From the NCBI RefSeq assembly GCF_006716675.1, contig NZ_VFPM01000003.1:310001-374000 (forward strand): 64,000 nucleotides of DNA, read 5' to 3'. Both the position numbers and the translations under genes were made by a program. The stretch is from Humibacillus xanthopallidus (lineage in GTDB: Bacteria > Actinomycetota > Actinomycetes > Actinomycetales > Dermatophilaceae). Below are positions 25,605 to 33,837 of this stretch, piece by piece. The notes below the pieces were generated by a model, which did not search any database, had not been told where the DNA came from, and worked only from the letters and a program-made list of their open reading frames with translations. The stretch's first letter is position 1. Each line of letters starts with the position of its first letter.

Positions 25605-26657
25605 TCAGTGCGCCCGGATGCGCGGCGGGATGTTGTGGGGCGTGACGACCTCGACGTTGGCAGCGACCGAGGTGGGCGCCCCGCGCACGAGTCGGTGGGC
25701 GCGCATCATCTGGCGGACAGCCGTGCGCATGTCGGCGTGCAGGTCGTGGTGCAGCACCGCGGTGAGCACCCCCGACTGGAGCAGCTCGAGGTTGTCCTCG
25801 TCGAGGTCGTGCGCGATGAAGACGGTCGCGGGTCGCCCCGCGGCAGCGAAGGCCCCGGCGATGGCGCGGTTGCCGCCGCCGATGGAGTAGGCGCACCGCA
25901 CGTTCGGGTGGGAGGCGAGCAGATCGGAGACCAGGGCGCTCATCGTCACGTCGAGTCCGTCGCTGTCGGTGATGGTGTGGACCGCCCGACCGGGCGCGAG
26001 ACGTGCGAGCGCCGTCGTGAAGGCGTCGGCCCGCTCGCGTTCGCCGAAGAAGAGAGACCGGCTCAGCGTCAACACCACGTCGCCGGTGCGGTCGCCGAGC
26101 ACCTGGGTCACCAGATAGGCGGCCGTCGCCCCGGCCGCGGCATTGTCGAGCCCGACGTAGGCCACCCTCGTGCTGTCGCGCACGTCGGTGACCAGCGTGA
26201 CGACCGGGATGCCCCGGTCCGTCAGCCTGCCGATCGCCGCCGCAACTGCGGGGTGGTCCGGCGCTTTGAGCACCACTCCGTGGCTGACGCGTCCCCGACG
26301 GCCGAGGCCGTCGAGCACCTCGACAGCGGCGTCCACATCGGCGTTCTCGCGCAGATGGAACCGCGCCCGTACCGCCGCCGGCCGCAGCGCCGGGAGCTCG
26401 TCCTCGAGCGCCGACCGGACGGCTCCGCTGAAGCGTGGTGGGGCCTGGATGACGACGTCGAGCAGCAGCGTCCGGGCAGCCAGACGCAGCTGGGTCTGCT
26501 GACGGTCGAGGTCGAGGACAGCGCGTTCCACCGCTCGCACCGCACGGGCACTCGCACCCGGACGACCGTGCAGCACCCGGTCGATCGTCGCCTCGGAGAG
26601 ACCGGACTGCTCGGCGATGTCGCGCACCCGGTGCGAGGTCGGGCGTCGCGGGGCCAT
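25605..26657 (-). CDS. LacI-family transcriptional regulator, paralogue of the 24531 gene
   Basis: A 350-residue regulator with helix-turn-helix VRDIAEQSGLSEATIDRVLH and a ligand domain that aligns along its whole length with the neighbour's. The frame extends to 26777, but ATG 26657 starts directly before the DNA-binding domain and has a TACCCT hexamer seven bases upstream, so it is probably leaderless. It faces the PhyH-type dioxygenase gene across 161 bases, its most likely target. The two regulators are tail to tail with 39 bases between stops, as from an inverted duplication. Confidence 0.88.
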   Translation of the reverse strand: MAPRRPTSHRVRDIAEQSGLSEATIDRVLHGRPGASARAVRAVERAVLDLDRQQTQLRLAARTLLLDVVIQAPPRFSGAVRSALEDELPALRPAAVRARFHLRENADVDAAVEVLDGLGRRGRVSHGVVLKAPDHPAVAAAIGRLTDRGIPVVTLVTDVRDSTRVAYVGLDNAAAGATAAYLVTQVLGDRTGDVVLTLSRSLFFGERERADAFTTALARLAPGRAVHTITDSDGLDVTMSALVSDLLASHPNVRCAYSIGGGNRAIAGAFAAAGRPATVFIAHDLDEDNLELLQSGVLTAVLHHDLHADMRTAVRQMMRAHRLVRGAPTSVAANVEVVTPHNIPPRIRAH

Positions 26658-26664
26658 GCGCTGA

Positions 26665-26670
26665 AGGGTA
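26665..26670 (-). promoter_or_regulatory. Leaderless-type -10 (TACCCT) for the 26657 start
   Basis: The hexamer ends 7 bases before the ATG and no ribosome site is visible. Confidence 0.5.
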
Positions 26671-26818
26671 GCCCGCGTGAACGCCACTGAGGTGTTTCTG
26701 AGGTCTTCAGTCCCTGCCCCTCTCACACGCGGTCGCGCATCCTTGAGGGAGCACTCGCGCGTCCAGCACCAGCTCACCGTGACGTCCCGTCCACGCCGTT
26801 CCGCCCGAGGAGGGCACC

Positions 26819-28000
26819 ATGACCATCACCTCGACCAGCTCGCAGCTGCGCTGGATCCGACCCGAGGATGCCCGACTGTCCGACCTGCTCGAGGTGCTCC
26901 GCGAGCAGACCGACCTCGCCGACTACCCGCACGCGAGCCGCGTCGAGCAGCAGGTGCTCGTCTACGACTGGGCCACCCTGCGGCATACCGCAGCTGACGA
27001 GGTGACCCGGCGCGACGTGCTGGCCGAGCTGGCGCGGGCGCTCTCCGACGGACCCGGAATCATCGTGCTGGCAGGCGCTTTCGACGCCGAGCCCCTCGGG
27101 CGCGCGACGGCGGCCTTCGAGCGGATGATCGTCGAGCAGCGTGAGAGCGGCACCACGGCGGGCGACCACTTCGCCAAGCCTGGCGCCAACGACCGCATCT
27201 GGAACGCCCTCGAGAAGCTCGCCGTCGCCGACCCCGTCGCCTTCGTCGACTACTACGCCAACGACGCCGTCGCGCTCGCTGCGCAGGCGTGGCTCGGGCC
27301 GGGCTACCAGGTCACCTCGCAGCTCAACGTCGTCAACCCTGGCGGCGCCGGGCAGACGGTGCACCGCGACTACCACCTCGGCTTCCAGTCCGCCGGGACG
27401 TGCGCGCGCTACCCGGCCCACGTGCACGCCCTCTCGCAGGTGCTCACGCTCCAGGGAGCCGTCGCGCACGTCGACATGCCGGTCGAGTCCGGCCCGACGC
27501 TCTACCTGCCGCACAGCCAGAAGTACGCGCACGGCTACGTCGCCTACCAGCAGCCCGAGTTCCAGAGCTACTTCCTCGCCCACCACGTGCAGCTGCCGCT
27601 GTCGGCCGGCGACGCGGTCTTCTTCAACCCTGCGCTCTTCCACGCTGCCGGCACCAACCACACGACCGACGTGCGCCGCATGGCAAACCTCCTGCAGGTC
27701 AGCTCGGCCTTCGGCCGTGCCATGGAGACCGTCGACCGCGCCCGCGTCGTCGCGGCCACCTACCCCGCGCTGGTCTCCGCCCACGCTGCCGGTATGCCGG
27801 CGCGCGCGGTCGCGAACGTCATCGCCGCCACCGCCGAGGGCTACGCCTTCCCGACGAACCTCGACCGGGACCAGCCCCTCGACGGGCTCTCGCCCCAGAC
27901 CCAGGCGGAGCGCGTCGCTGCCGCACTCGAGTCCGGTATGCCGCCGGGCGAGCTCGCGCAGCTCCTCGCGGCCCGCGAGGCGGACCGCTCCAGTCACTGA
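26819..28000 (+). CDS. Phytanoyl-CoA dioxygenase (PhyH) family protein
   Basis: A 393-residue putative Fe(II)/2-oxoglutarate oxygenase. The metal motif is HRDYH (HxD), with the distal His in ALFHAAGTNHT and a following Arg (VRRMAN) for 2-oxoglutarate. GGPTxxPxS-type residues appear as SGPTLYLPHSQK. GAGGAGG before the ATG fixes the start. PhyH relatives hydroxylate lipids, small natural products or catabolic substrates. With the paralogous LacI regulator beside it, it may act on a compound related to the neighbouring pathway; that is inference. The gene ends in a hairpin terminator. Confidence 0.82.
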   Translation: MTITSTSSQLRWIRPEDARLSDLLEVLREQTDLADYPHASRVEQQVLVYDWATLRHTAADEVTRRDVLAELARALSDGPGIIVLAGAFDAEPLGRATAAFERMIVEQRESGTTAGDHFAKPGANDRIWNALEKLAVADPVAFVDYYANDAVALAAQAWLGPGYQVTSQLNVVNPGGAGQTVHRDYHLGFQSAGTCARYPAHVHALSQVLTLQGAVAHVDMPVESGPTLYLPHSQKYAHGYVAYQQPEFQSYFLAHHVQLPLSAGDAVFFNPALFHAAGTNHTTDVRRMANLLQVSSAFGRAMETVDRARVVAATYPALVSAHAAGMPARAVANVIAATAEGYAFPTNLDRDQPLDGLSPQTQAERVAAALESGMPPGELAQLLAAREADRSSH

Positions 28001-28009
28001 CGCACCGGG

Positions 28010-28044
28010 ACCATCGACCCTGCCCTGCACCGGCAGCCGATGGT
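28010..28044 (+). terminator. Hairpin terminator after the PhyH gene
   Basis: Outer stem ACCATCG/CGATGGT and inner stem CTGCC/GGCAG form a two-part hairpin 10 bases after the stop codon. There is no U-tract, as is common in this GC-rich lineage. Confidence 0.5.
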
Positions 28045-28094
28045 CACGATGGCCTCGGGACACCTGCGCGCTGCAGGTGGCGAGGGAGGCTGTC

Positions 28095-29453
28095 ATGGTC
28101 GTGTTCGAGGATCGGGTCGACGCCGGCACCCGGCTGGCCCGCGAGCTGGAGAGCCTCCGCGGTCAGGACGTCGTCGTGCTCGGGCTGCCGCGGGGCGGGG
28201 TGCCGGTCGCGTCCGTCGTGGCCGAGGCCCTCGACGCGCCGCTCGACGTCATCGTCGTGCGCAAGCTCGGCGTGCCGTTCCAGCCCGAGCTGGCCATGGG
28301 GGCCATCGGGGAGGGTGGGGTCCGGGTCCTCGACCGCACCCTCGTGACGCGTGCCCGCGTCACCGACGAGGAGATCGAGGACGTCGAGCGACGAGAGCGA
28401 GCGGTGCTCGATGCTCGTGTCGACCGGCTGCGACGGGGCCGCCCGAGGGTCGACCTGCACGGCCGGGTCGCGGTCGTCGTCGACGACGGCATCGCGACCG
28501 GGGCGACCGCACGGGTCGCCTGTCAGGTCGCCCGACGACTCGGCGCCGCGCGGGTCGTGCTCGCCGTGCCCGTCGCCCCCGCGCACACGGCGGCACACCT
28601 GCCCGAGGCGGACGACGTCGTCTGCGTGTCGGCGCCCGAGCACTTCCGGGCGGTGGGCGCACACTACGTCGACTTCTCCCCGACGAGCGACGACGAGGTG
28701 GTCGCCCTGCTCGACCGTGCCGGCCATCGTGCCCGGTTGGCGGCAGGCCCGCAGGGCCACCCTGCTGCCGGCGCGCCCCGCGACATCGACGAGCAGGTCC
28801 TCGTCCCGACGGGCCGCGAGACCATCGAGGGTCACCTGCGCGTGCCGGTCGGAGCCACCGGGGTCGTCGTCTTCGCCCACGGCAGCGGGAGCAGCCGGCA
28901 CAGTCCCCGCAACCGTTTCGTCGCCGACGTGCTGCATGACGCCGGGCTCGGCACGGTGCTCATCGACCTCCTGACCCCGGAGGAGGAGCGTGACCGAGGC
29001 AACGTCTTCGACATCCCGCTGCTCGCGCACCGTCTCGAGGCGGCGACGACGTGGCTCGCCTCGAGACCCGACACCGCCTCGTGTCGCATCGGGTGGTTCG
29101 GCGCGAGCACCGGAGCCGGCGCCGCCCTGTGGGCGGCCGCCGAGCCGGGGTCGAGGGTGGCGGCCGTCGTGTCGCGGGGCGGTCGCCCGGATCTGGCCGG
29201 CCCGCGTCTCGCGGCGGTGCGGGCACCGACCCTGCTGATCGTCGGCGGCGCAGACGACGTCGTGCTGCGCCTCAACCGGCAGGCGCGCGCGCAGCTCGTC
29301 GGCTGCGTGACCGAGCTGGCGGTCGTTCCGGGTGCGACGCACCTCTTCGAGGAGCCTGGCACGCTGTCCGAGGCCGCCTCCCTCGCGCGGGACTGGTTCG
29401 TGCGCCACCTCACGCTGTCGAGCGCCACGGCGATCGGCAAGGAGTCGTCATGA
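28095..29453 (+). CDS. Phosphoribosyltransferase-dienelactone hydrolase-like fusion protein
   Basis: A 452-residue two-domain protein. Residues 1 to about 215 are a phosphoribosyltransferase fold with the PRPP loop VAVVVDDGIATGATARVA. Residues about 230-440 are an alpha/beta hydrolase with the oxyanion loop VFAHGSGSSRHS, nucleophile elbow GWFGASTGAG (Ser) and catalytic His in GATHLFEE. The same architecture is known in M. tuberculosis Rv0571c, a DosR-regulon gene. The frame is open far upstream, but ATG 28095 with GAGGGAGG before it is the start. It overlaps the next gene by ATGA. The substrate is unknown. Confidence 0.85.
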   Translation: MVVFEDRVDAGTRLARELESLRGQDVVVLGLPRGGVPVASVVAEALDAPLDVIVVRKLGVPFQPELAMGAIGEGGVRVLDRTLVTRARVTDEEIEDVERRERAVLDARVDRLRRGRPRVDLHGRVAVVVDDGIATGATARVACQVARRLGAARVVLAVPVAPAHTAAHLPEADDVVCVSAPEHFRAVGAHYVDFSPTSDDEVVALLDRAGHRARLAAGPQGHPAAGAPRDIDEQVLVPTGRETIEGHLRVPVGATGVVVFAHGSGSSRHSPRNRFVADVLHDAGLGTVLIDLLTPEEERDRGNVFDIPLLAHRLEAATTWLASRPDTASCRIGWFGASTGAGAALWAAAEPGSRVAAVVSRGGRPDLAGPRLAAVRAPTLLIVGGADDVVLRLNRQARAQLVGCVTELAVVPGATHLFEEPGTLSEAASLARDWFVRHLTLSSATAIGKESS

Positions 29454-30769
29454 GCGCCAGGTCACGCGCGCGCCACGACGACCGCATCGCGGCCGAGATC
29501 CGTTCGTTGGCAAAGCCGCTCACTCGGTCGAGTGATCTCGACGAGCTCGTCCAACGGGTGCAGGCGGCACGGTTCGTGTGCATCGGTGAGGCTTCTCACG
29601 GCACGAGCGAGTTCTACCGATGGCGGGGGCTGCTCAGCCGTCGACTCATCGAGGACCACGGCTACCGCTGGATCGGGGTCGAGGGCGACTGGCCCGACTG
29701 CTGGCGGATCAACCGGTGGGTGCGCGGCGAGGCCGACGACGACCTCGATGCCCTCGGTCTCCTGGCCCACTTCGAGCGCTGGCCGACGTGGATGTGGGCG
29801 AACCACGACGTCGCCGACTTCCTGACCTGGCTGAAGTCGTTCAACCTCTCCCGTCCCGCCGGTGACCGGGTCGGCTTCTACGGCCTCGACGTCTACTCCC
29901 TCTGGGACTCGCTCTGGGAGATCATGACCTGGCTGGAGAGCAACGCACCGGACTCCCTTCCGGCCGCCATGCGCGCTTGGCAGTGCTTCCTGCCCTTCGG
30001 CGAGGATCCCCACCGGTACGCGCGCAGCACGCGGCTCGTGCCTGTGACGTGCGAGTCCGACGTCGTCGACCTCCTCGTCGAGGTGCGGCGACGGAGCCGG
30101 GCCCGGTCGCAGGACGAGGAGATGCTCGACGTCGTGCAGAACGCCGAGGTCGTCGCCAACGCCGAGCACTACTACCGCACGATGGTGCGGGGTGACCGTG
30201 AGTCGTGGAACATCCGCGACCGACACATGGTCGACACCATCGAGCGGGTCGCCTCGCACGCGGGACCTTACGCGAAAGGCCTTGTGTGGGAGCACAACAC
30301 GCACGTCGGCGACGCGCGTGCGACCGACATGTCGCGTGCCGGAATGGTCAACGTCGGTCAGCTGCTCCGCGAACGCCAACCCGATGGCTCGGTCGCTCTC
30401 ATCGGGTTCGCATCGCACCGAGGGACGGTCCTCGCCGCGAGCTCGTGGGGAGCACCAGAAGAGGCGTTCGTCATGCCCGAGGCGCAGTCCGGCACCCTCG
30501 AGGCGCTCCTGCACGAGACGCTCGGGGAGCCCGCCGTCCTCGTCTTTCCGGACGACCGCTCCGGCCCGTGGCTCTCGTCGTGGCTGGGTCACCGCGCCAT
30601 CGGCGTCGTCTACAACCCGCACCACGAGACGGGCAACTACGTGCCGACGAGGATCGGTGGCCGCTACGACGCCCTCCTCTGGCTCGAGCGGACCACGGCG
30701 CTGCGTCCGCTGCACCACGAGCCCCGACCCACGGAGCCGGAGCTGGAGACCGAACCCACCGGGTTCTGA
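29450..30769 (+). CDS. Erythromycin esterase-like family protein
   Basis: A 439-residue protein with the family motifs GEASHGTSEFYRWR, EGDWPDCWRINRWVRG, NHDVADFLTWLKSFN and WEHNTHVGDARATDM, which supply the His and Glu residues of the proposed active site. True macrolide esterases belong to this family. However, chromosomal copies coupled to a phosphoribosyltransferase gene are widespread in actinobacteria and probably have another, unknown hydrolytic role. The ATG at 29450 overlaps the fusion gene's stop, with AAGGAG seven bases upstream. A strong terminator follows. Confidence 0.85.
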   Translation: MSARSRARHDDRIAAEIRSLAKPLTRSSDLDELVQRVQAARFVCIGEASHGTSEFYRWRGLLSRRLIEDHGYRWIGVEGDWPDCWRINRWVRGEADDDLDALGLLAHFERWPTWMWANHDVADFLTWLKSFNLSRPAGDRVGFYGLDVYSLWDSLWEIMTWLESNAPDSLPAAMRAWQCFLPFGEDPHRYARSTRLVPVTCESDVVDLLVEVRRRSRARSQDEEMLDVVQNAEVVANAEHYYRTMVRGDRESWNIRDRHMVDTIERVASHAGPYAKGLVWEHNTHVGDARATDMSRAGMVNVGQLLRERQPDGSVALIGFASHRGTVLAASSWGAPEEAFVMPEAQSGTLEALLHETLGEPAVLVFPDDRSGPWLSSWLGHRAIGVVYNPHHETGNYVPTRIGGRYDALLWLERTTALRPLHHEPRPTEPELETEPTGF

Positions 30770-30776
30770 GGCAGGC

Positions 30777-30804
30777 GCGTCGGGCCACGGCAGAGGCCCG
30801 ACGC
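30777..30804 (+). terminator. 10-bp hairpin terminator after the esterase-like gene
   Basis: GCGTCGGGCC pairs perfectly with GGCCCGACGC across an 8-base loop, 8 bases after the stop. It ends just before the next promoter. Confidence 0.65.
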
Positions 30805-30806
30805 AC

Positions 30807-30812
30807 TAGCGT
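30807..30812 (+). promoter_or_regulatory. Leaderless-type -10 (TAGCGT) for the 30819 start
   Basis: The hexamer ends 6 bases before the ATG; no ribosome site is present. Confidence 0.55.
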
Positions 30813-30818
30813 GAGTCC

Positions 30819-31166
30819 ATGAATGCGACGGTCTCGAGCCTCTACATCTACCCCGACTCCGACTCTCCCGGGCAGGAGGTGGACTCCGTCGACGTGACCC
30901 CCTCGGGTCCGGAGGGCAACCGCTCGAAGAAGCACGCCGTGCACCTCGTGAGCGTCGACGACTTCGTCGCCACGCACCCCAAGGCCAACATCGTGCTCGA
31001 CATGGACGCGAGCGTCCTCGCCCGCCTCGTTGGTGAGGTCGTGCGTCTGGGCGCCTGCACCCTTCGCGTGACGCAGTCGCCCTCACAGTGTGCTGGTGTG
31101 TACGCCGAGGTCGTGACCCCCGGAACGATCACGGTCGACGACGAGCTGCAGGTGGCCACGGCGTAG
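30819..31166 (+). CDS. Small MOSC-like domain protein
   Basis: A 115-residue protein. The N-terminus (VSSLYIYPDSDSPGQEVDSVDVTP) resembles the start of MOSC N-terminal barrels. The second half (LVGEVVRLGACTLRVTQSPSQCAGVYAEVV) resembles the end of a MOSC domain, including the conserved Cys that carries or transfers sulfur to the molybdenum cofactor. It is less than half the length of typical MOSC proteins, so it may be a minimal or degenerate form. It begins a possible two-gene unit with the flavin-reductase-like gene. Confidence in the fold is moderate; the function is unknown. Confidence 0.6.
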   Translation: MNATVSSLYIYPDSDSPGQEVDSVDVTPSGPEGNRSKKHAVHLVSVDDFVATHPKANIVLDMDASVLARLVGEVVRLGACTLRVTQSPSQCAGVYAEVVTPGTITVDDELQVATA

Positions 31167-31169
31167 CGT
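31164..31169 (+). promoter_or_regulatory. Possible internal -10 (TAGCGT) for the 31177 start
   Basis: This hexamer includes the stop codon of the preceding gene and ends 7 bases before the GTG start. It is the same hexamer found before 30819. Confidence 0.35.
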
Positions 31170-31176
31170 CACGACC

Positions 31177-31698
31177 GTGACGATCCACTCGAGCCACCCC
31201 TTCGACTCGCCCGATGCCGACCGCGACCCGGCCAGGCGGCTTCGGGGTCGGGTCGGGGCGACGGTCTCGCTGTGGACCGCCGGCTCGGGCCGCGACCGTG
31301 CCGGCCTCACGGTCTCGTCCTACCTCGTCGCCGCGGGTGACCCGTCGCGGATCGTCGCCGTGCTCCATCCGGAGTCGGAGCTCCTCGAGCGCCTCGAGGA
31401 GACCGGCACTGCCGTCGTCGCCCTGCTCGACTGGCGCCACCGCGACCTCGCCGACGTCTTCGCGGGAGTCATGCCCTCACCCGGAGGCCCCTTCCGGTCG
31501 GGGGAGTGGCAGGACACGGCCTGGGGCCCGCGCCGGCCCTCCCTCTCGACGTGGGCGGGGGTGCGACTCGACGCCGGCGCCACGCGCGACGTGGGGTGGT
31601 CCCGCCTCGTCGAGGCGGTGATCGAGCACGTCGAGCTCGGCGACGACGCCGAGCCCCTCGTGCACCGGCGTGGTCGCTACCAGCGTCCGCCCGGCTGA
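31177..31698 (+). CDS. Flavin reductase-like (FMN-binding split barrel) protein
   Basis: A 173-residue protein with the flavin-reductase-type core: GATVSLWTAGSGRDRAGLTVSSYLVAAGDPSRIVAVL, where the GLTVSS segment usually contacts FMN, then VVALLDWRHRDLADVFAG. Members reduce flavin with NAD(P)H or are FMN-binding oxidoreductases. It lies 10 bases after the MOSC-like gene, suggesting a redox partnership. The GTG start has no ribosome site. It ends tail to tail with the TetR gene. Confidence 0.72.
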   Translation: MTIHSSHPFDSPDADRDPARRLRGRVGATVSLWTAGSGRDRAGLTVSSYLVAAGDPSRIVAVLHPESELLERLEETGTAVVALLDWRHRDLADVFAGVMPSPGGPFRSGEWQDTAWGPRRPSLSTWAGVRLDAGATRDVGWSRLVEAVIEHVELGDDAEPLVHRRGRYQRPPG

Positions 31699-31735
31699 GC
31701 CGGAGGTATGCCGCGAGCGTCCTTGCGCGGCAGGG

Positions 31736-32440
31736 CTACCGGACGAGGGGAGCCAGTCCGCTCCACGCGAGGTCGGTGAGCGTTGCGACGAGCGTGTCGC
31801 GTGGCACCCGGTCGGACGAGCCGAGCCAGTCGTCGGCGACCGCCTGCACCGAGCCGACGAGTGCGGTTGCCAGGATGTGGGCCTGTCCGGGAGCCGGCAG
31901 GGCGGCCTCGAGCACGCCCGACAGCATCGCGGTCACGTGGCTGACGGTGCCGCCGACGGGGTCATCCGGCAGGGGCCGGTCGACGAGCGGTCTCGTGACG
32001 ACGAAGCGGTAGAGATCGGGATCGGACTCGACGAGTGCGAGATAGGCCTCGACGGTGGAGGCGATGAGGCGGCGCAGGTCAGGACCAGCGGGTGCGGGGC
32101 CGGTCGACAGGACCCCTGCCACACTGCCGACGACCCGGCTCTCGATGCGTGCCACGACGGCCCGGTAGAGCCCCGCACGGTCGTCGAAGTGGCGGTAGAC
32201 GACGGTCTTGCTCGTGCCCGCCTCGGCGGCGATGTCGTCCATCCCGACACCGGGGCCGTGGCGCCGGATCGCGCGGATCGTCGCGTCGACGAGCGCCGAG
32301 CGGCGCTCCTCGCGGTGCCGCTCCCACCGCACGTCGCGCCCGTCGCGCCCGTCATCATCGTCGGGAGCGTTGGGAGCGTCGCCCGCGGTCGGCGCCTCGC
32401 CCTGGACGGCTGGGGCGGCTCGAGTCCTCGGGTCGGCCAT
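31736..32440 (-). CDS. TetR-family transcriptional repressor of the fadA2-fabG4-maoC module
   Basis: A 234-residue regulator. An acidic, low-complexity N-terminal tail of about 40 residues precedes the helix-turn-helix (GVGMDDIAAEAGTSKTVVYRHFDDRAGLY). The C-terminal ligand domain includes VESDPDLYRFVVTRPL. It diverges from the thiolase gene; an 86-base gap contains a perfect operator-like palindrome next to its own -10 hexamer, so autorepression and repression of the lipid module are likely. The effector may be an acyl-CoA, by analogy with related lipid regulators. Confidence 0.88.
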   Translation of the reverse strand: MADPRTRAAPAVQGEAPTAGDAPNAPDDDDGRDGRDVRWERHREERRSALVDATIRAIRRHGPGVGMDDIAAEAGTSKTVVYRHFDDRAGLYRAVVARIESRVVGSVAGVLSTGPAPAGPDLRRLIASTVEAYLALVESDPDLYRFVVTRPLVDRPLPDDPVGGTVSHVTAMLSGVLEAALPAPGQAHILATALVGSVQAVADDWLGSSDRVPRDTLVATLTDLAWSGLAPLVR

Positions 32441-32446
32441 GCGCCG

Positions 32447-32452
32447 AACCTA
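32447..32452 (-). promoter_or_regulatory. Leaderless-type -10 (TAGGTT) for the TetR gene
   Basis: The hexamer ends 6 bases before the ATG. The operator palindrome begins at the adjoining base. Confidence 0.55.
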
Positions 32453-32467
32453 ACAGGTACGACCTGT
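32453..32467. promoter_or_regulatory. TetR operator: ACAGGT-ACG-ACCTGT
   Basis: A perfect 15-base inverted repeat between the TetR gene and the thiolase gene. It abuts the repressor's own -10 element and is 60 bases upstream of the thiolase start, so one bound dimer could block both promoters. Confidence 0.75.
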
Positions 32468-32526
32468 ATCGGCTACAGCACGTTTCGGTTATGTTGTCCA
32501 CGACCGTCCCCACCCGAGGAGATCCC

Positions 32527-33834
32527 ATGGCCGCCCCTGCCTCCCCCCGCGCCGCCGCTCGTGACACCCGGCGGGTCGCCGTGCTCGGGGGCAACCGCAT
32601 CCCCTTCGCCCGCGCCAACGGCCCGTACGCGCTGGCCTCCAACCAGGACATGCTGACCGCCGCGGTCGACGGGCTCGTCGCCCGGTTCGGCCTCGCGGGG
32701 GAGCGGGTGGGCGAGGTCGTGGCCGGCGCCGTGCTCAAGCACAGCGCCGACTTCAACCTCACCCGTGAGACCGTGCTCGGCTCACGGCTGCACCCGACGA
32801 CGCCGGCGTACGACGTGCAGCAGGCCTGCGGCACCGGGCTCGAGGCTGCGATCCTCGTGGCAAACAAGATCGCCCTCGGCCAGATCGACTCCGGCATCGC
32901 CGGTGGGGTCGACAGCGCGAGCGATGCGCCCATCGCGGTCAGCGAGGGGCTGCGCCAGGGCCTGCTCGCCGCGAACCGCGCCAAGAGCACGGCACAGCGA
33001 CTCAAGGCGCTCGCGAGCATCCGCCCGACGCAGCTCATCCCGGCGATCCCTCAGAACGTCGAGCCGCGCACCGGGCTCTCGATGGGGGAGCACATGGCGC
33101 AGACCGCAGCCCAGTGGGGCATCACCCGCGAGGCGCAGGACGAGCTCGCCGCCGCCAGCCACCAGCACCTCGCCGCTGCCTACGAGCGAGGCTTCTTCGA
33201 CGACCTCGTCACGGCCTACCTCGGCGTGTCGAAGGACACGACCCTCCGGCCTGACACGAGCACCGAGAAGCTCGCCGCGCTCAAGCCGGTCTTCGGCAAG
33301 GGGGAGGGGGCGACGATGACGGCCGGCAACTCCACCCCGCTCACCGACGGCGCCTCCGCGGTGCTGCTCGGCACAGAGGAGTGGGCAGCGGAGCACCACC
33401 TGACCCCGCTCGCGTGGTTCGTCGACGCCGAGACCGCCGCCGTCGACTACGTGCACGGTGACGAGGGCATGCTCATGGCCCCGGCGTATGCCGTCCCGCG
33501 GCTGTTGGCCCGAAACGGCTTGTCGTTGCAGGACTTCGACTTCTACGAGATCCACGAGGCGTTCGCCGCGACCGTCCTGACGACGCTCGCGGCCTGGGAG
33601 GACCCCGACTTCTGCCGGGGCCGTCTGGGTGTCGACGAGCCGCTCGGCTCCATCGACCGCACCCGGCTCAACGTCAACGGCTCGTCGCTCGCGGCGGGTC
33701 ACCCGTTCGCCGCGACGGGCGGGCGCATCCTCGCCTCCCTCGCCAAGCAGCTGTCGGAGGCGGGCGGCGGCCGGGGCCTCATCTCCATCTGCGCTGCCGG
33801 TGGGCAGGGCGTCGTCGCGATCCTGGAGGCGTGA
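32527..33834 (+). CDS. fadA2: Acetyl-CoA acyltransferase (thiolase), FadA2/FadI type
   Basis: A 435-residue thiolase. The acyl-accepting Cys101 lies in VQQACGTGLEA, the His in YEIHEAFAATV, and the second catalytic Cys in ISICAAGGQG. The length and the insertion pattern fit the FadI/FadA2 class. It cleaves or forms 3-ketoacyl-CoA. GAGGAG before ATG 32527 sets the start. The order thiolase, long FabG, MaoC is that of M. tuberculosis Rv0243 (fadA2), Rv0242c (fabG4) and Rv0241c (htdX), although there the strands differ. Confidence 0.88.
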   Translation: MAAPASPRAAARDTRRVAVLGGNRIPFARANGPYALASNQDMLTAAVDGLVARFGLAGERVGEVVAGAVLKHSADFNLTRETVLGSRLHPTTPAYDVQQACGTGLEAAILVANKIALGQIDSGIAGGVDSASDAPIAVSEGLRQGLLAANRAKSTAQRLKALASIRPTQLIPAIPQNVEPRTGLSMGEHMAQTAAQWGITREAQDELAAASHQHLAAAYERGFFDDLVTAYLGVSKDTTLRPDTSTEKLAALKPVFGKGEGATMTAGNSTPLTDGASAVLLGTEEWAAEHHLTPLAWFVDAETAAVDYVHGDEGMLMAPAYAVPRLLARNGLSLQDFDFYEIHEAFAATVLTTLAAWEDPDFCRGRLGVDEPLGSIDRTRLNVNGSSLAAGHPFAATGGRILASLAKQLSEAGGGRGLISICAAGGQGVVAILEA

Positions 33835-33837
33835 GCC

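Noticed and set aside
29450..30769. Macrolide-resistance determinant
   Set aside because: Family membership alone does not show drug hydrolysis; the chromosomal coupling to a phosphoribosyltransferase fusion points to another role.
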